From Prinsepia uniflora (taxonomy: Eukaryota > Streptophyta > Magnoliopsida > Rosales > Rosaceae), in assembly GCA_032719365.1 (NCBI GenBank), contig CM064871.1, forward strand, positions 26,881,566-26,945,565: a stretch of DNA of 64,000 nt, in the 5' to 3' direction. Made by a program: the position numbers and the translations under genes. Shown one piece after another: positions 46,495 through 58,144 of the stretch. Positions within the stretch are counted from its first letter, which is position 1, and every line of letters starts with the position of its first letter. The notes below the pieces were generated by a model. It saw only the letters and a list, made by a program, of their open reading frames with translations. It searched no databases and was not told the DNA's origin.

Positions 46495-47499
46495 TGTAGC
46501 GACCCGTCCCGGAAATCATGATTAGATTAGTGGTTAATGATGGATTAGTGAAGTTACTCGGTGATAAGTTAGGTGAGTTTGGATGGACGATGCGAAATGA
46601 TGGTTTTGGCCCTAGAATGGGCAAAAAGGTTGACGTTTAATTTGGGCGGATATGATGATTTCAGATTCGGCCTGGAATTCGAAATGATGATTTCGAATTC
46701 GGATTTGGACATAGATTTGGAAATGGTTTTAAAATGCTATTTGGATTGGATTTGATGGATTTGGTTATTTGGTTTAAAGACCAGGAATGAGTTTAAAGAC
46801 TCGGGAGTTTAAAGACTCGGATATTATGAATTTCCCCCGTAGGCCTATTGAGTTTAAAGACTCGGATTATATTGAGGCCTGAATTGAGTTTAAGGACTCG
46901 GGAGTTTAAAGACTCAGATAAATCCAGTAGGTTTGATTGGTTGAAATGGATTTCAAGTGTGTTTTGGATTTCGATGATAACTTGATAATGATGGTTTTCA
47001 AATAATGGTTTTCCAATGTTTTGGGCTATGCCCCGGATGATATGGATTTCAATGGTTTTGGGCTGAGGCCTGGGATTTGAGAAGATGAAATTACTTATGG
47101 CTTTTGGTTTATGAATGGTATAATAAATGTTTTATGATATAAGTTTTATATGCATGCATTGGTTTTTAAATGGAGGGTTTTAATGTCTTTCTGATAAACT
47201 ATTTTCTAAACTTGTTATTTTTATCCACTCACAGTCTTTTTATGTTTTCGATACCCTCCAAGTTGTTGCGGTGCAGGCTGTTGGTAGAGAGAGAAGGGGA
47301 CATCACACACGCGATCCACAGTAGATTCTGCGCGCTCTGGGAAGTCTGGAACTTGTGGATGGTTCGTTTGGGAATCCCTTTGTCCGGCTTACGAGTTACA
47401 TGGAGATTTCGTCATCGGTTTAGCCTTCGTGTCACGAGTAAGTTATACGGGAGCATGACTTAGCCCTTAATCCCGGGGGATTGAGGGTTGGTCGTGTCA
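46495..47499 (+). mobile_element. 5' LTR of element E, internally deleted
   Basis: TGTAGCGACCCGTCCCGG to GGTCGTGTCA, 1005 bp. Near 46653 the head jumps to the part matching 52615 of the 3' LTR, a loss of about 2 kb. It keeps a GAGTTTAAAGACTC array (about 46770-46920) and the segment 47190-47460 that the 3' LTR has lost. Confidence 0.9.
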
Positions 47500-47502
47500 A
47501 AT

Positions 47503-47514
47503 TGGTATCAGAGC
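47503..47514 (+). other. Primer-binding site of element E
   Basis: TGGTATCAGAGC, 3 nt after the LTR end. Confidence 0.95.
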
Positions 47515-50440
47515 AGGATTTGTGCACTCTGCGCGAGGTTATGGTTTCTAGAGCCGGTGGTTGTCGACTTGTGTGCTGTGATGCTATTGTGGATGTGATG
47601 TCTCAACGTGGAACAACCAGTCATCAACCTAGACATGCGAGTGTTAGTAAGTACTCGTACAATATTTAGTGACTTAGTTAGTGGCGAGAGTACGAGCGAA
47701 TGGGAGATGCGTTTCCCGATACGAGGTGTGAAGTGTGTGGTATGCTAGCTTAGGGACGGATGTCTGCCAGCATGGTTAACTTGGATGGTAACTAGTAAGT
47801 GACGATTGATGGTCGACTGGTCGGCATGTGGATCCCAATGACAGCCTGTTGAGTTAGTGGTACACGTGGGCCGAGGAGGTTGGTCGTTGGTAACCTGGTG
47901 GGCTAGATGGCGATTGGATGACGATAGTTTAGGACTTGTGACCATTTGGTCAGATTGTTCGAGCTTGGACTTGTGCGACTACGAGTCGTCGGATGGCTTG
48001 AGCTGCGGGGGTAAAGGAACTTACTTTTATAATTTGATGGATTCCCCCTAGTGTTGGTTACTGAGTTACGTTTGTGTAGAGTTTACTATAAGGGATGGTC
48101 TTAGTCGGGTGTGACAACCCGAGAGGTAAGGTTGTTGTGAGCTAGTGGGTGCCTCGAGTTTGGATAACCCATATGATGAGGATGATTTGAGGAACCTCGT
48201 GGGATGACTGGTTTGGACTGTGAGTACCTGAGTGAGGAATCCCATAGTAAGTGCTTAGACTGGAAACCGTGAGTTGGGGTTTGTGGTTAGGTAGTTGTTG
48301 TGGTTGGGCCGATTTACGGCCAGATTGGAAATGGTGCTGCTGGGCGCAACCGATGTTTTGGATAGTTAGGTAGATGACTCTGGATGAGTCCAGTACGATT
48401 GAGGCATTTGGTTGAGCATTAAGTTTCTCAGAGTTGTGGATTACGAGGGATGTTAGTTCCCCCGACCCGAGTGTAGATTGAAGGTTTTGGCTCAATAAGA
48501 GCGGAGGTTCGGGACTATTGTGCTGAGAACACGAGATAGGGGATGATGTGTCATGAGCTGGGATGCTTGTGAACGGTAGGATGGGCACATCGTGAGTTGC
48601 AGTTGTGTCCAGACGTGAGGTCCTTATGTCTGGTAGGAGGAACTGCCAACCGAGTTGGGATGTGTGATGACCAGTAGTAGGTCATGTTTTGGTACGAATG
48701 GTCCGGATACCATTAATTTGATCAGAGTAGCGCAGTGGAAGCGCGGTGGACCTAGGCTTCGGTTGGATCCGGCTAGGTTGGTATGGTTGGGTTGACCATC
48801 CGTGAGGTTGGTTTTCGTGGACTCATTCTGTTGTGTTAGCGATGTTGGAGTGTGTTGGCATTGGGTGATGTCACTCGAGGATTGTGACTCAAGAGTTCGA
48901 GGTGAGTGATCATTGATTTCTGACTCCAAAAGAATCGACAGGTGAGTTGGTTTGGTTACGGACACGTAGGTGTGATTCATAGGAGTAATGGATTGTCCTA
49001 AGGCCCGTAGAAGAGTTAACGAATGGACGGTTAGTCCAGAGGTGGTATACTCGTTGAGGATGAAGTCCCATGGTTGGAAAGATGGACATATTTCCAACAT
49101 GGTTAGAATCTTGGAATCAAGAGATGATGTGGTTTAGACGATGAGATGTTGTGTGGATTCCGATTTGGTGATTATGTTGAGTGGTGGATACTTCAGAGTC
49201 GATATGGGAGACTCATTGATGGGACGTCAGGAGTTGTGATCCCCCTTAATCGTGGACACTGGTGGATGTGTTCAGGAGTAGAAGAATACTTGCTGACGCC
49301 ATATTTGGCCTGGGTGGCGAGCGTCTTGGGATTGTGCTAAGTTGGATTAAGACAGGATGACTTGTGATGTCATAGTTGTGGACCAATGTGAGTTCCGTTG
49401 TAGGATGACGGAAGGAAGCTGAAAATGAGTGACTATAACTGATCGATATGAGGTTATAGAAGGGAACCCACAATCTAGACGTGGGGTATTCTGGATCGAT
49501 TTAATTCAATGTGATGGTCTGGTGGTAAGAGTTGTATGGACGAGAAGTGGGATCCTCGTAGGAGTGGGTGGATCGAGATTGGATCGCTTCTGGCTCAGGT
49601 TTAAGTCATTGTGAATTAGGAGGATCGTATGTGAGTCATATGTTGGATATCTTGACCACCTTGGAGTTGTGCAGGACGTGTGTTGTTCGTCTCGCATACG
49701 TATGGGTATTGGACTTGGATCTAGTGTTGGGTCTACCTTATGGAAAGTTTTTTTTGGGATTTGATATTAGTCGGGAGACCCAGAAGGACCAGGAGACTCG
49801 GAATTGTCTTGACTAGGTATTCCCCAGAAGACGTATGGGCTTGGCTGAATCATTGACTGTAAAAAATGAGATGTGTTTGGCTTGTAGTCAGTTTGGTTAC
49901 GAGGATGTTTGTGTGCCCTAGAGATTTCACTGTGAGGGTGACAGCTACACTATGGTGATGTTGGATGGACTTTGAGTGTAGTAGAGTTGTGGAAATATCT
50001 CTGTTTTATTCAAAGACTGTAGGGTTGTTGTTGCGTATGTTGGTACATGTACTTGGAGTGTGTGCATCCTAATTCTTCAAGGATGGGAATCATTTTGATG
50101 CGATTGGACGCGCATCGTGATGTACTGGAATGTTGGTACGCGGTACGCTTGACTCGAGAAGGAGTCGGAAGTGTTGAAACTGGTAGCAGTAGTGTTGTGG
50201 CGTACCTAGTATTGGTTGAGCCGTGAGTGTCGGCTAGCGTGACGTTAGAGGTGCCTTGGGTATGAGTTGGGAATGTGTTGACCCCGATATGAATGGGATG
50301 ATTCGCCGGATGGACTGAACTTGGCAGATGATGTACACAGGGTAGGAGACCCAGGTGTGAGCTCAATTGGATTTCCCCCAATAAGGTGCGAACGTACGAG
50401 ATTCGAAATTTCAGGGACGAAATTCTTTAAGGGGGGAGAT
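47515..50440 (+). mobile_element. Internal domain of element E, non-coding
   Basis: 2.9 kb with no gag or pol motif. It starts with GATGTGATGTCTCAACGTGG (47595), a block also seen after the primer sites of the array and element C. The TTGTGATGTCATAG block is near 49361 and GATCGATATGAGGT near 49441. It ends with AATTTC/GAAATT and a purine tract. Confidence 0.85.
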
Positions 50441-53271
50441 TATAGCTACCCGTCCCGGAAATTAGGATTAGATTAGTGATTAATGATGGATTAGTGAAGT
50501 TAATCGGTGATTAGTTGGGTGAGTTCAGACGGACGGTGCGAAATGACAGTTTTGCCCCTAGAACGGGCAAAAAGGTTGACGTTTAGTTTGAGCTGTCAAA
50601 TGGACTTTGACCGATGACTATGACGTAGTTTGGGACGTCACGAGTTCATAGACAGGTGGCATGTCCGATTCCGACATCCGAGGAGGAAGTTATGACGTTC
50701 GGAAGTTCGAGGGTATTTTGGTAAATTGGTTGAAAAAGGGCAAATGGTTGACTTTTTAGACGACAAGTTACTTTCTCGCATTTCGAGGACCGTTAGGTAG
50801 GTCTCGATTCCCTGAGTACAATGACCGGTGGCACGCCGTCATCGGATTTCGGACGGTTCAGTTATGAGCCTTAATACGCGAGGGGTAAAATGGTAATTTG
50901 CAAGGAAAAGGGCAAATTGGTCTTTTTGTTATGCCCAGTCACAATTGGACATGTGGCTGTTCTTGGGAATTATGCCCACATAAAATTGGACACCTTGCTT
51001 CCCCTAGATGGGAATGGAAGCCTCTTCACCGTCTCTCAAAAATTTAAAAAAATGTGTGCACGGGCTTGAGAGACTGAAAACAGAGCATAGGTGTAAACCG
51101 TGAGGGATCCACTCAGAAAAGTTCTTCAGTCCTTCGTCTATTGCCCATAGTGTCTGAAGGGAAATGAGATAGGGAGATTAGACAAGACGTTGGTGGTGGC
51201 ACGGAGGTCCACGGCGGCGTGTTGAGGTAAGGAACTTGTGAAAACCCGCGTAGTTCTGTTTTTCAATCAATGATGACAACTCATGTTCTCATGGGTTTTG
51301 ATCGAGGTAGTTCCTGGAGGCCTAAGGAGTCGTTTGAGCCTATTTTCGAGGCCTGAGTTGAATGGTAAGAACATTTCCCATGAAACCTCTGTTTAAGTTT
51401 CAAAAATGGCAGCTTTGGTTGTGATAAGTATTGATCAAATTGGTCATTTGGATGAGGTTCTTGGAGATACTAGAAAGCACTTGGGACTAGGACCATGACT
51501 TGAGATGGCCAAAGCCATGGAAACAGCAATGAGAAAACCCGATCAGTTTATGAATTGTTCTAGGAGGTATGATCTTGGTCTGAGTTTCTTGTTTTCGGGT
51601 TGTAGATGAATAGGAAAAACGTAGAGGAAACTATAGGATCAAATAGGGGAGAAAATGGAACCAAAATGAACGAAGTAAGGGGTTGAACCGGCCACGCCGG
51701 TTTGGGCCTGACCGGACCAGTTTGGACCGAGTCTACCCGAGGTAGAAGACAACTGTTCCTTGGCGCGTGAAGCCCACGCGCAGCCTTTTGGGCGATGCGT
51801 GAGGGCGCATGAAGCCCACACGCAGCCTTTTGGACGATGCGTGAGGGCGCGTGGGACATATTCCGGGGAAGCGTTCAACATGTGAAATGATGTAATTGAT
51901 GTAACGAACATTTTGGCACTAATTTTGAGTCGATCGGACATCATCTCGATATGTTTCGGGATGTCCGAAAGTTTTAGGGCTCGGTTAAAAACAGTTAAAA
52001 ATTCGAAAAAACTACGGGGCTTAAGTATGACAATTGTGAAGTAGTTAGTGACCTTATTATAGGATTTGGACATGCTCAGGAAGGCCGGTGATAGTGGATT
52101 GGCCGGGAAGGCGTAAATGCACGCGTATCGAGGCGGCGACGCTAATGGTCTGTGAGTGGACTTTGCTTTCAAACTTATGATGCATGCATAAATATTTTAT
52201 AGGTTTCTATACGTGATTTCTATGTTGTGATTATGATCTTGAGATTTGCGATTTTGCACGTATTTCAAGATGATTACGTATTTGCACATTTTACGAGCTT
52301 ACGATTTATACTGTGATTCGACCATGGTTTTGATGATTTGATTTTGGGATTTGAAATATGATTTGATTTCAATGATTCATAATGGATTTTGGAAAAGTGA
52401 TTTCGGGCTTGAAGCCCAGTTTAGAAAAGATATTTCGATAAACGTGATTTCAGATTTTGGAATCGGATTTTGGAAAAAGGATTCGGTTTTGAAACTTGAA
52501 AGTGGATTTCCGGATTTGGGTTCGGAATGGTTATTCCGGATGCTAGTTTATGGAATGATGGTTTCAGATTCGGATTTGGAAATGGATTATGGTTATGATT
52601 CTGGATTTGGATTCGGGATGATGATTTCGGATTCGGCTTGGAATTCAAAATGGTGATTTCGAATTCGGATTTGGACATGGATTTGGACATGGTTTTAAAA
52701 TGGTTTTTGGATTGGATTTGATGGATCTAGTTTTTGGGTTTAAAGACCTGGATATGATTGTGACGAGGGCGGGCCGGGATTGGGTTTAAAGACCCGGATT
52801 AAGTTTAAAGACTCGTGAGTTTAAAGACCCGGATATTATGATTTCCCCTGTAGGCCTATTGAGTTTAAAGACTCGAGATTTTAAAGACTCTGATTATATT
52901 GAGGCCTGGATTGAGTTTAAAGACTCGGGAGTTTACACACTCAGATAAATCCCGCAGGTTCGATTGGTTGAAATGGATTTCAAGTGTGTTTTGGATTTCG
53001 ATGATAACTTGATAATGATGATTTTCAAATAATGGTTTTCCAATGTTTTGGGCTATGCCCTGGATCATATGGATTTCGAAGGTTTAGGGCTGAGGCCCGG
53101 GCTTTGAGAAGATGAAATGACTTCTGGCTTTTGGCTTATGAATGGTATAATAAATGGTTTTATTATATAAGTTTTATATGCATGCATTGATTTTTAAATG
53201 GAGGGTATGAATGTCTTTCTAATTAAATGACTTAGCCCTTAATCCCGGGGGATTGAGGGTGGGTCATGTCA
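50441..53271 (+). mobile_element. 3' LTR of element E
   Basis: It begins TATAGCTACCCGTCCC (the TG start has mutated to TA) and ends GGTCATGTCA. It has head repeats (50570-50880), two tandem CGCG hairpin units (51762-51860), CTGTGAGTGGAC (52150), and a GAGTTTAAAGACTC array (52738-52945). About 265 bp near the end, including GTCCACTCACAG, are deleted at about 53225. Confidence 0.9.
52738..52945 (+). repeat. GAGTTTAAAGACTC palindrome array of element E 3' LTR
   Basis: About eight units. Some have GGGT/ACCC arms, most GAGT/ACTC, and a few are decayed (GATTTTAAAGACTC, GAGTTTACACACTC). Confidence 0.78.
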
Positions 53272-53276
53272 GATGT
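53272..53276. repeat. TSD GATGT (right)
   Basis: Pairs with 46490-46494. Confidence 0.92.
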
Positions 53277-54836
53277 GCCACCCGACTGCAGAGTCACAAC
53301 AGGCTCCTGCTGTGATCTGCAGACAACTCTCTGTGTAATACCAAATCCGACCCTCCGGTCACTAATCCTCACGACAATACTTTCGTTATCCTTTTTTTTT
53401 TCCAACTAATGACAAATATCGATAACTATTGTAGTGACCCATTCTATTTCTCACTATCTGATTTATCCTCAAACAGTGTACACAAAACTCAGGTTTTATG
53501 GTTAACCGCAGTCAACCAAACCATCTCCATGACGATTCCCGAGAATCTACACTAGCCAACGAATCCTTCTCGTCGTGTAGTGGTAGAATTCAACCATGAG
53601 CACATCACGACTGAGCTACCCTGAGCTGGTGGCTCGTCGTCTCCTCTCGTTAACGTCATCGTATCACCGCCACACGGAGTGCCAATCAAAATAATCCTAT
53701 GACCCTGCTCAAACTGAGCAATCACCACTTCTCTTTTTTACCTCACAAAGGTAGCGTGGCACACTTGCCAACGCCCGAAGCTCATCTTCTTCTGTAATCG
53801 CACTCGGTCGTGACCGAGGTTACTCCCAAACCACTGCTCATACCATGCGTCACCCACATATCCTCGTATCCTCATCATAACAACCTGAGTCTATCCAACT
53901 CGATATGACTCAACTACGTCCAGCGATAGCGGCGTCTGCCATAACCTCGTGCAGACCGATCTCAGAAACACTATGCTATCGAGACTCCAGAATTACGCAG
54001 TCAACTCACCGCCGCACCAACCGCTCAACACACAACATCCACCGATCGGTCCATCTCGAAATTCGATCAACAAGCACCGCTCTCCTGGTCACTCGTCCAA
54101 CCAAGCGCCAACTAGGGATACCACAACCCGGCTGCTCCCTGCAGCATGTCCATCTCGAGTGATCCCTTGCCTCGACTCTGAAGGATCGTCGTACTCCGAT
54201 GCTGGCATCCCAACATCCAATAACCACAACCTGAGAACCTCATCCCCTTGTAACTTCACGATTTCTAGCCATTGGACTCTACGATAACTTAGCCATACTG
54301 CGTGCCGAACGCTGCACTACTGATACACATCGTAATCGTACCTTGCCACGTTGCACAACAACTACTTCGGGCATCTCCTGCCAAATAGGATTGACGGTCC
54401 TACTCCAACCAGTCTCAACAAAAGTCCACTTGCATCTGGGTGCTCCGAGCAGCACAATCTCAATCCTTGCGGTTCTATCGTGGACGATCCCCACGTCCGA
54501 TCTCCACGAATTTCACTATGCTCTGTTCCATGTCCGTCATGATGCCTCGGCGGTCCCGACACTCAGGTCGTCCCACTGCGTCTATTGATCCACTGGATCC
54601 TATCCCAGTAACTATGCGGCTCTAAGCAGTTGAATTCACACAGATAACGATCCACCTCGGGATCTACCTCCTCGAAACACGCGACAAAGGATGCCGAACG
54701 AATCCTAATCCATCGCACCTAGTTTCGTTCAGCATGAGGTGCTTCCTACTCTTACCCTAACTATCAAGTTGATGACGGGTTAATACGACTGGAGAGATAT
54801 CACATCCTCGATCTGCGCAAATTTGGACCAAAACTC
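53277..54836 (-). mobile_element. Internal domain of element D, 5' portion, non-coding
   Basis: Continues element D after element E. Plus strand is C/A-rich with many short frames and no recognised domain. It ends at the primer site with GATATCACATCCTCGATCTG, the complement of the block that follows the primer site in the tandem array. Confidence 0.82.
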
Positions 54837-54848
54837 GCTCTGATACCA
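54837..54848 (-). other. Primer-binding site of element D (minus strand)
   Basis: GCTCTGATACCA on the plus strand, 3 nt before the LTR edge at 54852. Confidence 0.95.
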
Positions 54849-54851
54849 ACT

Positions 54852-56751
54852 TGACAGGACTCACCCCAAATCCCTCGGGATTAGCGTGGGACGTGCCTGC
54901 TCGACAACGGGATGTGCATCGTGACCTCTCCGGAAGGAACGCATCCCAATCCGGAGGCGAGGGTCACGTCGTACGTTGCTGTGCACACAACACCCGTCGC
55001 GACCACAACTCAAACCCATTGGTCATCAATAGGGACTCATGCCCGAGTCAAAACAAAATCCAAATGGGTCTCATACCCGATTTTACCTTTTTAAAGCCCT
55101 TTCATTAAAACCGAAAGCAGAAGTGCGTATAAGCACGTATAAAACTGAAAACCTCGAAGTACGTGCCTGTACGTAAACCCACACACAAAATGCACAAAAG
55201 GCATCCCAAAACACATATTAAAACACATATAAAACATTTATGCATGCATAGATTTCAAAAAGAAAGTCCACTGACAGACTGTCCGCGCTGCCGCCTCAAT
55301 ACGCGCGCTGTACGCCTTCCTGGGTCAACCGTCGTCTCTGGGGTTCCCAAACCTGTCCAAATCAATTTAGTGGGTTACTAAATACTTAAATAACCCCTCA
55401 CTAAATCCCCCTAATTTTCCGGGATTTTTAACTATTTTTAAACAAGCACCGAAGCATTCGGACAATCCGAACTATATCGAGACGATGTCTGATCGACTCG
55501 AAACCAGTCCCAAAATGTTCGTTACATCAAAAAGATGATTTCACATGTTGGAAGCTTCCCCAAAGCCTCACCACGAGCCATCACGTGCCATTGGATGGCT
55601 CTGTGCGTGGGCCTCACGCGCCAATGCACAGACTGATCACCTACCTTCAGCAGACCGGTCCGGTTCTTTTCCTGCAACTTGGACCGGCATGACCGGTCCA
55701 GTCCCCTACACGGTTCAATTTTCATCCTTTCTCTTCCTAATCAATCCTATTTTTCCTAGTTTAATCTTAGGAACCTAAACCTATGAATCAAATCGCCTAA
55801 AACCTACAAAACTACCCCGGTTCAACTTCCCCTCCATAGTTCAGTTTTCCAGAATCTCCCTAGGGTTGCATAGTCATGAACCACCCTTAAAAATCATCCT
55901 AAAACGTCCCTAGCAACCTAAAAAACCCAATAAAAACACCTAAAACTGTCCTTAACGTCAAAGATTAAAATTGGGAGGAATCAGGTAAAATGGCTTACCA
56001 TGCTCGAACTGCCACCGCCGTCCACGACGGCGCTATCCTAGCCAGCCACCACTTCCTCCAGTCCTCACTTCATCCTCTTGGGTCTCACAAAAGATCATAA
56101 GGGTTAAGGGTTTGGATTGGGGTGGATATTTGTTCGGGTTTGGTGGATGGGTAATGATCGAACACAAAGGGAATGGATGGATATGCATGACCGTGTTTGG
56201 GCTGGGCAATGGATGGTTGACACTTTTCACTCATCCATTAGGCCTGCCCAAAAATATCTGGGCTCCACTTGCTGCCAAATGACTTCCGTCTCGAAAAACG
56301 TGCAATACGTTTGAAACTCCGTGAACCGTAACTTCTCCGTCGAACGTCCGAATTCGACGTGCCACCTGTCTACGGATTCGTATTGTCCCGATCTACGTAA
56401 TGGTCCTCGGCCCTCAGCCACCGGACCTTCCGAGTCAAATTTCAACTGTTGGCCCTTTTTTAACCAAATTACCAAAATACCTTCGAACTTCCGAACGTCA
56501 TAACTTCTTCCTCGACTGTTGAAATTGGACATGCCACTTTTTCATGAACTCGTAACGTCCCGAACTACATCACAGTCATCGGCCAAAGTCCATTTGACCG
56601 CCTTAACGAAAAGTCAATGTTTCGCCCATTTCTGGGGCAAAATCGTAATTTTTCCCTGGACGTCAGTTAATCCTTGTTTAATCCCTGATTAATCTCGCGA
56701 ATCTATCATTCAGTCTTAATTAATCCCAATAATTTGGGACGGGTTGTTACA
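54852..56751 (-). mobile_element. 5' LTR of element D, internally deleted
   Basis: TGACAGGACTC to GGGTTGTTACA on the plus strand, 1900 bp against 3020 bp for the 3' LTR. At about 54897 it jumps from GACGTGCCTG to GCTCGACAACGGG, removing what corresponds to about 41667-42783. GTCCACTGACAG is near 55266 and the CGCG hairpin near 55608. Confidence 0.9.
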
Positions 56752-56756
56752 TGAGT
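56752..56756. repeat. TSD TGAGT (right)
   Basis: Pairs with 41616-41620. Confidence 0.94.
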
Positions 56757-57250
56757 GGTGTCCCGAAATGGCAGATGATGTTCTGGTAAACAAAGGTCTC
56801 GATCTGAGCTGTTGTGATGCTTACTAAGGGCTTGGCCTTAGCCCACTTGGTGAAGTAGTATATAGCCACCACAACATTGGTAACTTCTCCCTTGTTTGTA
56901 GGAATCTGTCCTATCAGGTCGAGTCCCCACTACAAGAAGAGCCAGGGGCTCATCATGGAAGTGAGGTGCTCGACAGGAAGATGAGGAATCTCGGCAAGTC
57001 GCTAGCACTTATCTCACCTCTGAGTGAGTTCGGTGGCATCTGCGAGCATGGTTGGCTAGTAGTAGCCCAGATGGAATTCCTTGTGTGCCAAGGTTCATGC
57101 TCCTGATTGGTCTCTACAAATTCCTTCATACACTTCTCAGAGGACGTAGTCCCCCAACTCTGGTGTGAGGCATTTTTTCAAGAGTGAAGTGGTGAAGCTG
57201 TGCTTATAGAGGTGACCATCTTGGATGGTATAGCAAACAGCTTATCGCCT
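56757..57250 (-). pseudogene. Ty3/gypsy (Tat-type) integrase, N-terminal part, decayed
   Basis: Minus-strand pieces: LGDYVL, EVYEGICRDQSGA, TLAHKEFHLGYY, PTMLADATELTQR, RLAEIPHLPVEHLTSMMSPW, WGLDLIGQIPTNKGEV, YYFTKWAKAKPLVSITAQIE and FVYQNIICHFGTPL. This is the zinc-binding region followed by the first half of the catalytic core. The first catalytic Asp (WGLDLIG) is kept. The zinc-binding His of the HEGVCGDH-like segment and one Cys of the CDxC-like segment are lost, and several stops occur. It joins 40870-41620 after removal of element D. Confidence 0.87.
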
Positions 57251-57519
57251 GATTTTCTTACCCTTGAGTTTGTCGTCCGATAGAGAACCATCTTGGAGGT
57301 AGGCCATAATAGGGTCCATCCAAGTTGGACTAGTCTAGATGGTGTATATGGGGCATGGTCTGGTGCTTGGCCTTTGTTGGATTTCGATCAATACCTTCCA
57401 TCCTTCATTCTCGTCGAGAGAGGACGCAAGTCATGCAAGGGCGTCTGCATGGCCATTTTCTAACTGGGGCATCTTCCAAATCTCGAAGGCTGGGAAGGCT
57501 TGGAGGGGTTGTTTTGGGA

Positions 57520-57790
57520 GGCTGAGTAAAGAGTCATGAACTTTTTCTTGGCTTCAATATCGTTGTTGATCTGGAAGCCGACTAACTAGGAGTTGTTGAA
57601 TATGCGCAGTTGTTTGGCCTCCATGTATATGGCAAAGATTAGGCCAGCCAAGAGAACCTCGTACTCTATCTTGTTGTTGGAAGCTTTGAAGTTGAGCAGA
57701 GGGCGTACTCAAGTTTGACTTTGTCAAGAGACATGAGGACTAGGCCTGCTCCTAATCCGCTCTAACAGGCGGAGCCGTCGACGTATAGTG
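57520..57790 (-). pseudogene. Tat-type RNase H, decayed
   Basis: Minus strand from 57788: LYVDGSAC, SGLGAGLVLMS, KVKLEYAL, a frame shift, FKASNNKIEYEVLLAGLIFA, MEAKQLRIFNNS. The first Asp (YVDG) and the Glu (EYE) are kept. The third acidic residue, normally in FSDSQL, is Asn (FNNS followed by a stop). The second RNase H between RT and integrase is a lineage mark of Tat-type elements. The product would degrade RNA in RNA-DNA hybrids if intact. Confidence 0.85.
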
Positions 57791-58144
57791 TCTAGCATGG
57801 GTGTTGGGGTGTCCTCCAAGGGCATGCATTGTGTGTGTTGATATGAGTATTCAGTGATGAAATTGGCCACGACCTATCCTTTCTCTATTGTCTTGGAGAC
57901 GTAGGAGATGTCGAACTCGCTAAGCTCAATGACTGATTTGATTAGACAGCCAGAAATGTCTAGTTTCTGAAGGACTTGGCAGAGGGGTTTAATGATCACG
58001 ATATTAATTGCATGTGCTTGGAAGTATGGTAGGAGTTACCTGGTAGTGACTACCAAAAATCTTCCAGCTTCAATTTGGGATCAAGAAAAATGATGCCAAC
58101 TTAAACGATCTTCTCATTTATTGTAGCTATGAAGATAAAAGTGT
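57791..58144 (-). pseudogene. Gypsy RT connection / first RNase H remnant, truncated
   Basis: Minus strand: FIFIATINEKIV, LLPYFQAHAINIVIIKPLCQ, VLQKLDISGCLIKSVIELSE, FDISYVSKTIEKG and VVANFITEYS, in two frames with stops. This matches the conserved end of the gypsy RT-RNase H polyprotein. It ends abruptly at the LTR 58145-60858. The catalytic RT core is not in the window. Confidence 0.8.

Larger units (their letters stand above)
46495..53271 (+). mobile_element. LARD-like element E, nested inside element D
   Basis: A 6.8-kb plus-strand element flanked by GATGT. It has a 5' LTR (46495-47499, large internal deletion), primer site (47503-47514), 2.9 kb of non-coding internal DNA, purine tract AAGGGGGGAGAT (to 50440) and 3' LTR (50441-53271). 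Same subfamily as the solo LTR at 3242-6299. Confidence 0.92.
41621..56751 (-). mobile_element. LARD-like element D, full span (minus strand)
   Basis: 15.1 kb flanked by TGAGT, or 8.35 kb without the nested element E and its TSD copy. On the minus strand it has a 5' LTR (54852-56751), primer site (54837-54848), non-coding internal DNA (53277-54836 then 44681-46494, about 3.4 kb), polypurine tract (44641-44680) and 3' LTR (41621-44640). Confidence 0.9.

Noticed and set aside
46573..46755. Possible short protein MSLDGRCEMMVLALEWAKRL
   Set aside because: It spans a deletion junction inside the element E 5' LTR.
48142..49100. 148- and 158-codon minus-strand frames in the internal domain of element E
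   Set aside because: Low-cytosine sense strand makes stop codons rare on the opposite strand. No homologous frame is kept in elements C or D.
51639..52172. 177-codon minus-strand frame in the element E 3' LTR
   Set aside because: It covers the duplicated CGCG hairpin units and is only present in this LTR.
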